Translations under genes and position numbers: made by a program
In this document: positions 1 through 5,270 of the stretch, in pieces
Numbering within the stretch: the stretch's first letter is position 1
Layout of the letters: each line of letters starts with the position of its first letter
From: an uncultured Anaerotignum sp.
GTDB taxonomy: Bacteria > Bacillota > Clostridia > Lachnospirales > Anaerotignaceae
Direction of reading: 5' to 3'
NCBI GenBank assembly: GCA_910578425.1
Contig: CAJTQX010000011.1
Span: forward strand, 38,654 to 63,825
Length of the DNA: 25,172 nucleotides
Notes under the pieces: model-generated
The model's input: only the letters and a program-made list of their open reading frames with translations
Database searches by the model: none
Told to the model about the DNA's origin: nothing

Positions 1-137
1 CCAGCCGTTTTTACCAGTTCCTCCAATTCATCCAGGCAAGCGTCCGTTTCCATCACAGAACGTCCGCCCTCCTGCTCCACGCCAACCAGTATCAGCCGTT
101 CCTCGGCCTGTTTCATATCATAAAGTTCTTTCGTCAT
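1..137 (-). CDS. hflX: GTPase HflX, N-terminal fragment (runs off the window)
   Basis: Only the first 45 codons are present. The translation begins MTKELYDMKQAEERLILVGV and continues to an LDELEELVKTAG segment. This matches the start of HflX, a ribosome-associated GTPase involved in splitting or rescuing stalled ribosomes, in which a short strand (LILVGV) precedes a helix (SLEEL..LA.TAG type). The GTPase domain would lie outside the window. The ATG at 137 overlaps the dapF stop as ATGA, and an AGGAGA Shine-Dalgarno lies within the last dapF codons, so translation is probably coupled. The assignment rests on the N-terminal motif alone. Confidence 0.72.
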   Translation of the reverse strand, partial: MTKELYDMKQAEERLILVGVEQEGGRSVMETDACLDELEELVKTA

Positions 138-985
138 TTTTTTCTCCTGTCTTCCCCCAGCCATATCCCGTCAAAGGAAAATGCCGCCGGCCCCGTCATG
201 TAAACGTGTCCGTCCTCCTCCCGCCATTCAATGCGCAGGGTGCCGCCTTTAAGCAAAACATCCACAATCCTGCCGCAGTATCCGTTCAGCACAGCCGCAA
301 CAGCCGCCGCACTCGCGCCTGTGCCGCATGCTAACGTTTCGCCGCTGCCCCGCTCCCATACGCGCATCCTGATATGCTCCGGGTCAATTTTCTCCACAAA
401 TTCAATATTCGCCTTTTTCGGAAATATCGGGTGATATTCCGCCGCCCTGCCGTATTCCTCTACCGGAAACTCCGAAACATTTTCCACAAAAACAACGCCG
501 TGAGGGTTTCCCATGGAAACGCAGGTAAAATCAAAATCCCTGTCCAGAATCCGCAGACGTTCGCCGACAACGGGATGTTTCCCGCTTTTCACAGGAATCT
601 GTTCCGCCTCCAGAACCGGCGCGCCCATATCTACTGTTACCGTCTCCACGATGCCGTCATTCACGTGCAGTTCCAGAAATTTCATTCCTCCGGCCGTTTC
701 CAGCGCGATGTGCGTACTCTGCGTCATGCCCCGCTCATACACATATTTGCCGATGCAGCGCACCGCATTCCCGCACATTTCTCCTTCCGATCCGTCTAAA
801 TTAAACATCCGCATACGGAAATCCCCCGTTTCGGAAGGCAGTATCAGCACAAGCCCGTCCGCGCCCACGCCAAAATGGCGTTCGCTCATTGCCACAGCCA
901 GTCGTTCCGGCTCCCGCACGTCCTCCTCAAAACAGTTGATATAAATATAATCGTTTCCGCAGCCCTGCATTTTTGTAAAGCGCAT
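134..985 (-). CDS. dapF: Diaminopimelate epimerase
   Basis: DapF interconverts LL- and meso-diaminopimelate in the cytoplasm, supplying lysine and peptidoglycan precursors. The 283-residue protein has both catalytic cysteines in their family contexts: C71 in GEMCGNAVR and C220 in GSGETLACGTGAS. The N-terminal KMQGCGNDY signature and the MGNPHGVVF loop are also present. Length is normal for the family. I chose the ATG at 985 because GGGGGAG lies just upstream; an in-frame ATG at 1000 would add five residues (MGERK) but has no ribosome binding site. The stop overlaps the start of hflX. The 5' side borders a palindrome-rich element. Confidence 0.96.
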   Translation of the reverse strand: MRFTKMQGCGNDYIYINCFEEDVREPERLAVAMSERHFGVGADGLVLILPSETGDFRMRMFNLDGSEGEMCGNAVRCIGKYVYERGMTQSTHIALETAGGMKFLELHVNDGIVETVTVDMGAPVLEAEQIPVKSGKHPVVGERLRILDRDFDFTCVSMGNPHGVVFVENVSEFPVEEYGRAAEYHPIFPKKANIEFVEKIDPEHIRMRVWERGSGETLACGTGASAAAVAAVLNGYCGRIVDVLLKGGTLRIEWREEDGHVYMTGPAAFSFDGIWLGEDRRKK

Positions 986-1009
986 TTTCCTCTCCCCCAT
1001 TCTTATGTA

Positions 1010-1300
1010 AAGGCGGTTTCCCGCCTCAGTGTGTCAAAAAAGGCTCAGGCTACGCCTTCCGTGTAGCCGCTACGCGGCTGCGGCAACAGCGGGCAAAGCC
1101 CGCTATACGAAGCCTTTTTTGAGGGACTGTTGGTATAAAGGGACTTGTTCCAGCGGCTTTCAAGAAAGCCTCGAAACTCGCCCTTTTCCTCAGGCGGACA
1201 AAGTCCGCCTTGCGGATTCCACTCAGGAAACGCTTCGTTTCCCGAACCCTTCCGCAACCCAAAAATAGATTTTTTGACAGTTTAAGGCGGTTTCCCGCCT
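1010..1300. repeat. Palindrome-rich, MITE-like element between dapF and a DUF378 gene
   Basis: No gene is visible here. A 10-bp perfect terminal inverted repeat, TGTCAAAAAA at 1032-1041 and TTTTTTGACA at 1270-1279, encloses about 250 bp. The segment is flanked by two 17-bp direct copies (1010-1026, 1284-1300) of a sequence that is itself a hairpin (AGGCGG-TTTC-CCGCCT). Inside are tight hairpins: AGCCGC/GCGGCT at 1065-1079, GCGGGC/GCCCGC at 1089-1103, GGCTTTC/GAAAGCC at 1155-1170, AGGCGGAC/GTCCGCCT at 1192-1210 and GGAAACG/CGTTTCC at 1226-1242. A 12-bp inverted repeat (1034-1045 with 1111-1122) also spans the left half. No transposase is seen. A nonautonomous mobile element or a cluster of dispersed palindromes both fit. 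Confidence 0.6.
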
Positions 1301-1323
1301 GAAAACCCTGCTAACGGCACAGA

Positions 1324-1536
1324 TTACGAACGCCCCGCGCCCTGTCCCACAGAATGGTAGAACGTCAGGCACCAGATGCCCGCAAGACCTACCAGCGCGA
1401 ATATCGTCCGCGCAATCCAGAACAGGTTTTCGTGGAACAACGCCGTCACTACATCATAGCCGAAAAAGCCAATCAGGCCCCAGTTCAGCGCGCCGATAAC
1501 CACAAGCGTCAGCGCAATAAAATTTGTAATTTTCAT
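1324..1536 (-). CDS. DUF378-type small membrane protein
   Basis: This 70-residue protein has two hydrophobic segments at about residues 5-25 and 38-60. It carries the family signature of an N-terminal helix ending in GALNWGLIG, then FGYDVV and a second helix with a LVGLAGIWCL core. These features match the DUF378 (YuzA-like) family of two-helix membrane proteins, whose function is unknown. The ATG at 1536 has GGAGG ten bases upstream; the open frame extends 31 codons further, but that extension covers the ribosome binding site and looks like leader. The gene is probably monocistronic or weakly linked to the upstream peptidase gene, with a hairpin in its leader. Confidence 0.82.
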   Translation of the reverse strand: MKITNFIALTLVVIGALNWGLIGFFGYDVVTALFHENLFWIARTIFALVGLAGIWCLTFYHSVGQGAGRS

Positions 1537-1564
1537 AATTATGATACCTCCTCTTTTGGATTTC

Positions 1565-1594
1565 TCCCGCGCAAAGATCATTCTCCGCGCGGGA
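1565..1594 (-). promoter_or_regulatory. Leader hairpin of the DUF378-type gene
   Basis: TCCCGCGC at 1565-1572 is the exact complement of GCGCGGGA at 1587-1594, giving an 8-bp GC-rich stem about 30 bases upstream of the start codon. No U-tract follows on either strand, so it is not an obvious terminator. It may affect mRNA stability. The rest of the gap (1595-1741) is A/T-rich and I see no convincing promoter in it. Confidence 0.4.
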
Positions 1595-1741
1595 TTAGTA
1601 TTCCAAAAAAGTTCCGTAATTATGGGCATTGTCAGAAAAAATTTTCATTTTTTGAAATACCTGAAAACGATTCAGAGCGAATCTCCTAATCTCAGGCAGT
1701 GTCGTCACAAGCGTCTGCACACGCCTTTCATGCTGTTCCTG

Positions 1742-3004
1742 TTAAAAAAACTTTTTGACCAGCGCGCCGAAATCGTTTCCTTTCAGATTTCCAACAGCGG
1801 AAAAACTTATTTCGTCCGTCCGCAGTACCGTTTCCGCCGCTTTCAGAACGTCCTCCGCCGTTACCGCCTCAATCTTCGCAATGATTTCTTCCGTCTCCTC
1901 CACACTGCCCCGCAGCAGCAGGGAAGCCCCTGCGGAAGTCATGCGGTTCAGCGTGCTCTCCGTCCCAATGATGAAATTGCTGACCATCTGCTCCTTTGTC
2001 ACCTCAATCAGCTTCGGCGGGAATGGCGTTTCCTTCACCCCTGCGATTTCCTCGGCAATCAGTTCAAATACCCGTTCTGTCTGGTTTGGGTTCATTCCGG
2101 CGTAAATGGAAAAAACGCCCGTATCCGCGAAAGCAGTCGTATAGCTGTAAATCGAGTATGTCAGCCCGTTTTCCTCCCGCACTCTCTGGAACAGGCGCGA
2201 GCTCATGCCGCCGCCGAATAACGTGTTGAATATCGCCGCGGCATATTTCATCGGGTGCTCCCGTTCCAGCCCGGGGAAGGCAAGGCAGACATGCACCTGC
2301 TCTATGTCCTTCTCCTTCTCCACCGCCGTAATATGATAAGACGCAGTTGTATGATAGGGCTGGAAAGGCTGTTCCCGTTTCCATCCGCCCAGTGCGGCAT
2401 TCAGCTTTTCCAGCATATCGTCCAGCTTAAAATTCCCCGCCGCGGAAAGCACAATGTTCTCCGTATGGTAATTTTTTTCATAGTATTCCCGTATAAATTC
2501 CGCGCCGAAACCGTCTATCGTTTCCGCTGTCCCAAGAATCGGCATGCCCAGCGTGCTGTCCCGCCAAATGGAATCCTGCAAAGCGTCATGCACCAATTCC
2601 TCCGGCGCATCGTCGTACATCGCAATTTCCTCCAGAATCACGTTTTTTTCCTTCCGCACATCGCTCTCCGCGAACAGCGGCCGCAGGAGCATATCGCTCA
2701 TCACGTCCAGCGCGCGGTCAAAATGCCGGTCCAGCACCCGCGTATGGTAGCAGGTATATTCCTTTGTCGTATAAGCGTTGATCTGCCCGCCGAGCGCGTC
2801 CATTTCCTCCGCAATCTGCCTTGCGGAGCGGTTTTCCGTCCCCTTAAACATCATATGTTCGATATAATGCGAAACGCCGTTTTCCTGCGGCCGCTCATTC
2901 CGCGAGCCATTCCTGACCCAAATGCCGAAAGAAATACTCCGCACATAAGGGATTTCCTCCAACGCGACGCGTATGCCGTTTTTCAATGTCCGTAAAATAA
3001 CCAT
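1742..3004 (-). CDS. M16-family zinc metallopeptidase (processing-peptidase-like)
   Basis: This 420-residue protein has the inverted zinc motif HxxEH as HYIEH at residues 46-50. The third ligand is a glutamate in EEIAMYDD near residue 126, at the expected spacing. The GGQINAYTTKEYTCY and FGGGMSSRLFQRVRE segments are typical of M16B single-chain peptidases related to mitochondrial processing peptidase. The motif is intact, so it is probably active, and no signal peptide is seen, so it is probably cytoplasmic. The ATG at 3004 follows AGGAGA. Genes of this type (ymxG/mlpA in Bacillus) commonly lie near pnp; here four small membrane-protein genes and a repeat separate it from pnp. Confidence 0.92.
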   Translation of the reverse strand: MVILRTLKNGIRVALEEIPYVRSISFGIWVRNGSRNERPQENGVSHYIEHMMFKGTENRSARQIAEEMDALGGQINAYTTKEYTCYHTRVLDRHFDRALDVMSDMLLRPLFAESDVRKEKNVILEEIAMYDDAPEELVHDALQDSIWRDSTLGMPILGTAETIDGFGAEFIREYYEKNYHTENIVLSAAGNFKLDDMLEKLNAALGGWKREQPFQPYHTTASYHITAVEKEKDIEQVHVCLAFPGLEREHPMKYAAAIFNTLFGGGMSSRLFQRVREENGLTYSIYSYTTAFADTGVFSIYAGMNPNQTERVFELIAEEIAGVKETPFPPKLIEVTKEQMVSNFIIGTESTLNRMTSAGASLLLRGSVEETEEIIAKIEAVTAEDVLKAAETVLRTDEISFSAVGNLKGNDFGALVKKFF

Positions 3005-3023
3005 GCCATCTCTCCTGTTTTTT

Positions 3024-3112
3024 AAGACCTTGGGGACTCTGCCCCCAATACCCCTGCAAGCCCTTTGAAAAGGGCTTGACCCGAAACTTTACTGTGCAAA
3101 ACTTTGTTTTGC
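3024..3112 (-). repeat. Intergenic hairpin repeat upstream of the M16 peptidase gene
   Basis: Three hairpins lie in a row: TTGGGG/CCCCAA (3030-3048), a 10-bp perfect stem CAAGCCCTTT/AAAGGGCTTG (3057-3078) and GCAAAAC-TTT-GTTTTGC (3096-3112). On the minus strand the 3024-3060 part closely resembles the plus-strand sequence at about 5136-5170, sharing the CTTGC..GGGG, TTGGGG.CAGA and GGTCTT blocks. It is therefore a dispersed repeat rather than a unique leader. No U-tract follows, so it is not a clear terminator. I see no promoter for the peptidase gene. Confidence 0.55.
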
Positions 3113-3192
3113 GAATGCAAACATATATAGTTTTCTTCTTTCCAGAAACTTTATTCCTTTCCTTCCAAAAACTCCATCATAAAATCGCAGTT

Positions 3193-3684
3193 TTACCCGT
3201 CTATCATTTCCAGGATTTCCGTCAGAATCCCGCCATCGTCCAAAATCCAATATTGGTACGCATTTTTTCCTTTTTCCTGATAAAAAACGCTGCGTTCTCC
3301 AAGCAGCACGCCAAAACGCCCCTCTTTATTTTCCCCGCAAATTTCAATCTGCGCCCCATCTATGAAAATCCGGTCAGACTTTTCAAACCGCCCCCTTCTC
3401 CGCTGATGCGCAGCCAACAAATCAAGCAGCTGATCCTCGTCAACCTGTTCCATCACATTTTGTTCGCCAAAATTCCCGCTCTGTAAATCCTGATAGCCCA
3501 CGCCATGAACCGCATTCCCATGCCATTCCGCATAAATCCCATTCCGGTAATCCAGCACACAGGTCAGCCTGCTTTTCGCATCCCGTTCCAATATCGGCAC
3601 ACCCTGCCTCTGGTATACATTCCAGCTCAAAACCGCCGCCAGCAGAACCGCCGCCGCGCCAATCAAAACCGTTTTCCCTTTCAT
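3193..3684 (-). CDS. Tandem paralog 4: small membrane-anchored protein, function unknown
   Basis: This 163-residue protein is the last and longest member of a four-gene array. One hydrophobic segment at about residues 6-23, after a short basic start (MKGK), suggests a signal anchor with the rest outside the membrane. Shared blocks are YQRQGVPILERD after the anchor, a helix followed by QRRRGR, IFIDGAQIEICGENKEGRFGVLLG, and a terminal EILEMIDG. It differs from its relatives by an insert of roughly 20 residues (YAEWHGNAVHG...NFGEQN region) before the conserved middle block. The start ATG at 3684 follows GGGGGAA, 27 bases after the neighbouring stop. No known fold was recognised. Confidence 0.78.
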   Translation of the reverse strand: MKGKTVLIGAAAVLLAAVLSWNVYQRQGVPILERDAKSRLTCVLDYRNGIYAEWHGNAVHGVGYQDLQSGNFGEQNVMEQVDEDQLLDLLAAHQRRRGRFEKSDRIFIDGAQIEICGENKEGRFGVLLGERSVFYQEKGKNAYQYWILDDGGILTEILEMIDG

Positions 3685-3711
3685 ACCGTTCCCCCATCCT
3701 CCTCCAACGCC

Positions 3712-4128
3712 TTACCCGTCTATCAACGCCAAAACCTCCTGCAAAAGTATATCGCTGTCAAAAATCTCATACTGATTTTTGCCATCGCTGACATGATTTT
3801 CGTTCCCCAGTATTACCTCATAGAAACCGTCAATTGTCCTGATAAACATATCAATCTGCACATCTCCCAGCCAAACAGATGTGATTGAGGGGCCACTCCT
3901 TCTCCGCTGATAGGTTTCCAGCAGTTCCGCCAGCTTTTCCCCGTCAATCCGTTCCGTCACGTCCACCATATCCTCATATCCCTGCCTGTAATCCCGCACA
4001 TAAATAATCTCCCTCAACGAGCCCTGCTCAATCATCGGCACGCCCTGCCTCTGGTACACAATCCACCCCAAAACCGCCGCCAGCAGAACCGCCGCCGTCT
4101 TAATCCAGATTTTCTTTTTCTTCTCCAC
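3712..4128 (-). CDS. Tandem paralog 3: small membrane-anchored protein, function unknown
   Basis: This 138-residue protein has an N-terminal membrane segment at about residues 9-24 after a basic MEKKKK start, then YQRQGVPMIEQ, DVTERIDGEKLAELLETYQRRR, and the shared C-terminus LLQEVLALIDG. The start is a GTG at 4128, eight bases after GGAGG, and lies inside the 3' end of the upstream paralog (29-base overlap), suggesting translational coupling. Its last codons and downstream bases share an exact 27-base stretch (3703-3729) with the first paralog (4558-4584). It also shares a 29-base block (4069-4097) with the fourth (3628-3656). These identities indicate recent duplication or gene conversion. 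Confidence 0.78.
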   Translation of the reverse strand: MEKKKKIWIKTAAVLLAAVLGWIVYQRQGVPMIEQGSLREIIYVRDYRQGYEDMVDVTERIDGEKLAELLETYQRRRSGPSITSVWLGDVQIDMFIRTIDGFYEVILGNENHVSDGKNQYEIFDSDILLQEVLALIDG

Positions 4129-4546
4129 TTTTCCCGCCTCCTTCTGCCTCTCCGTCTATCATTTCAAGAATTTCCCGCAAAAGTACATCGTCCTGTATCA
4201 TTCTGTAAACCCTGCTTTCCTCCGGCCGGAAATAAACCGGCTGGCCGCCCAGCAAAATAACAAATTCGCCCCGCCTGTCGCGCCCCGAAATTTCAACCTG
4301 TATCAGCCCCGTCCGTTCCGGTGCCCTGCTGAAGCCGCTCCCTTTCTGCCGGAACTGCTCCAAAACGCCAAACAGTCTTTTTCCGTCAATCCGTTCCGTC
4401 ACATCTCCCAGCCGCCAATCCGCCACACACCGAATGACGCTTTCCCCATCGCATTCCACAACTGCCGTCGGTCGGTTTTCGTATAGCCCCCAGCCCAAAA
4501 TCACCGCAGCCGCCACTGTGCCAATCAAGGCCTTTTTCCCTTTCAT
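4100..4546 (-). CDS. Tandem paralog 2: small membrane-anchored protein with C-terminal extension
   Basis: This 148-residue protein is the most diverged member of the array. It keeps the basic start (MKGKK), a short hydrophobic anchor at about residues 6-20, GDVTERIDGKRLFGVLEQ, IQVEISGRDRRGEFVILLGG and LLREILEMIDG. The other three proteins stop at the IDG tripeptide. This one continues for 16 acidic, glycine-rich residues (EAEGGGKSGEEKENLD), encoded across the ribosome binding site and start of the next gene. The middle QRRR motif of two siblings (QRKR in the first) is reduced to RQKGSG here. The ATG at 4546 follows AGGGGAT. Function is unknown. Confidence 0.76.
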   Translation of the reverse strand: MKGKKALIGTVAAAVILGWGLYENRPTAVVECDGESVIRCVADWRLGDVTERIDGKRLFGVLEQFRQKGSGFSRAPERTGLIQVEISGRDRRGEFVILLGGQPVYFRPEESRVYRMIQDDVLLREILEMIDGEAEGGGKSGEEKENLD

Positions 4547-4566
4547 ACGATCCCCTTTCCAACGCC

Positions 4567-5001
4567 TTACCCGTCTATCAACGCAAAAACTTCCTCCAGA
4601 AGCGTATCTTCCTCCAAAATCCAGTAATTCCGCTTTGTTCTGCCTGCATTCCGGCAGAATTTATGCCATTTCCCTACAAAAATCTCAAATTCTCCATCCT
4701 TGTCTTCGCCCCGAATTTCAATCCTCGTACCATTGTCTATTGTGATATACGACTTTTTTCCGGAACGCCCCCTTTTTCGCTGGCGCGTTTCCAGTAAATC
4801 CAGTATCTTCCCTCCGTCAACCCGTTCCGTCACATCTTCACAGCCTTCAGGCCATTTGCTCCGGTAAACCACAACACGCGTTATCCTGCTTTCCTCATCG
4901 CGCTCTATCAGCGGTACTATCTGCCCCAGATATACCGCCCTGCATAACAGCAGAACCGCTGCCAGCACTGCAATCCCAATCCAAATCTTTTTCTCTTTCA
5001 T
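4567..5001 (-). CDS. Tandem paralog 1: small membrane-anchored protein, function unknown
   Basis: This 144-residue protein is first in the array. A hydrophobic segment at about residues 6-23 follows MKEKK. The outer part carries VPLIERDEESRITRVVVYR, DVTERVDGGKILDLLETRQRKRGR, ITIDNGTRIEIRGEDKDGEFEIFVG and LLEEVFALIDG. The alternating short strands around one helix suggest a small alpha/beta domain. The general layout recalls small Clostridia DUF families such as DUF5301, but I cannot verify that. The ATG at 5001 follows GGAGG by nine bases. No promoter is visible between it and the pnp terminator, although the array should need one. Confidence 0.78.
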   Translation of the reverse strand: MKEKKIWIGIAVLAAVLLLCRAVYLGQIVPLIERDEESRITRVVVYRSKWPEGCEDVTERVDGGKILDLLETRQRKRGRSGKKSYITIDNGTRIEIRGEDKDGEFEIFVGKWHKFCRNAGRTKRNYWILEEDTLLEEVFALIDG

Positions 5002-5040
5002 GCCTTCTTCCTCCCGCCTTCTTTCCTCCCGCCCCTCCCC

Positions 5041-5180
5041 GCCGCAAACATAGTCTGCGGCGCAATCCAGGTCAGGGGCGCAGAAACTCCGGGGGAGCTT
5101 CGTTTTGCGCCGACCGGAGCAGAGCGGAGAAGAAGTCCTTGCGGGGTTTGGGGCAGAATCCCAGGGTCTTTTCTTCTCCC
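5041..5180. repeat. Hairpin-rich dispersed repeat between pnp and the paralog array
   Basis: A 6-bp stem GCCGCA/TGCGGC (5041-5061) and a longer imperfect hairpin bounded by GGCGCA and TGCGCC (5078-5112) precede a third structure. In that one GGAGAAGAA (5126-5134) pairs with TTCTTCTCC (5171-5179) around a core at about 5136-5170. The core resembles the reverse complement of 3024-3060, so the two segments are related copies of an intergenic repeat in opposite orientation. No gene or promoter is recognised here. Confidence 0.5.
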
Positions 5181-5202
5181 CAGAGTCTTTCGTCTTTCCT
5201 GT

Positions 5203-5245
5203 AAAAAAGGGCTGTCCGCAGGGTCACTCCCCGCAGAACAGCCCT
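5203..5245 (-). terminator. Rho-independent terminator after pnp
   Basis: On the minus strand AGGGCTGT pairs exactly with ACAGCCCT. A GC-rich inner part extends the stem, and a run of six T follows at once (5203-5208). It begins about 25 bases after the pnp stop codon, which is the expected position for the end of the rpsO-pnp transcript. Confidence 0.9.
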
Positions 5246-5270
5246 GCTGTGCAAATCCTTCGATTATACG

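Noticed and set aside
3057..3078. A terminator for the paralog array
   Set aside because: The 10-bp perfect stem has no T-run on the minus strand after it and belongs to a dispersed hairpin repeat.
3712..4546. Frameshifted fragments of one larger gene (paralogs 2 and 3)
   Set aside because: Each protein has its own basic start, membrane anchor, ribosome binding site and IDG block, and the blocks repeat in order, so these are duplicated genes and not pieces of one.
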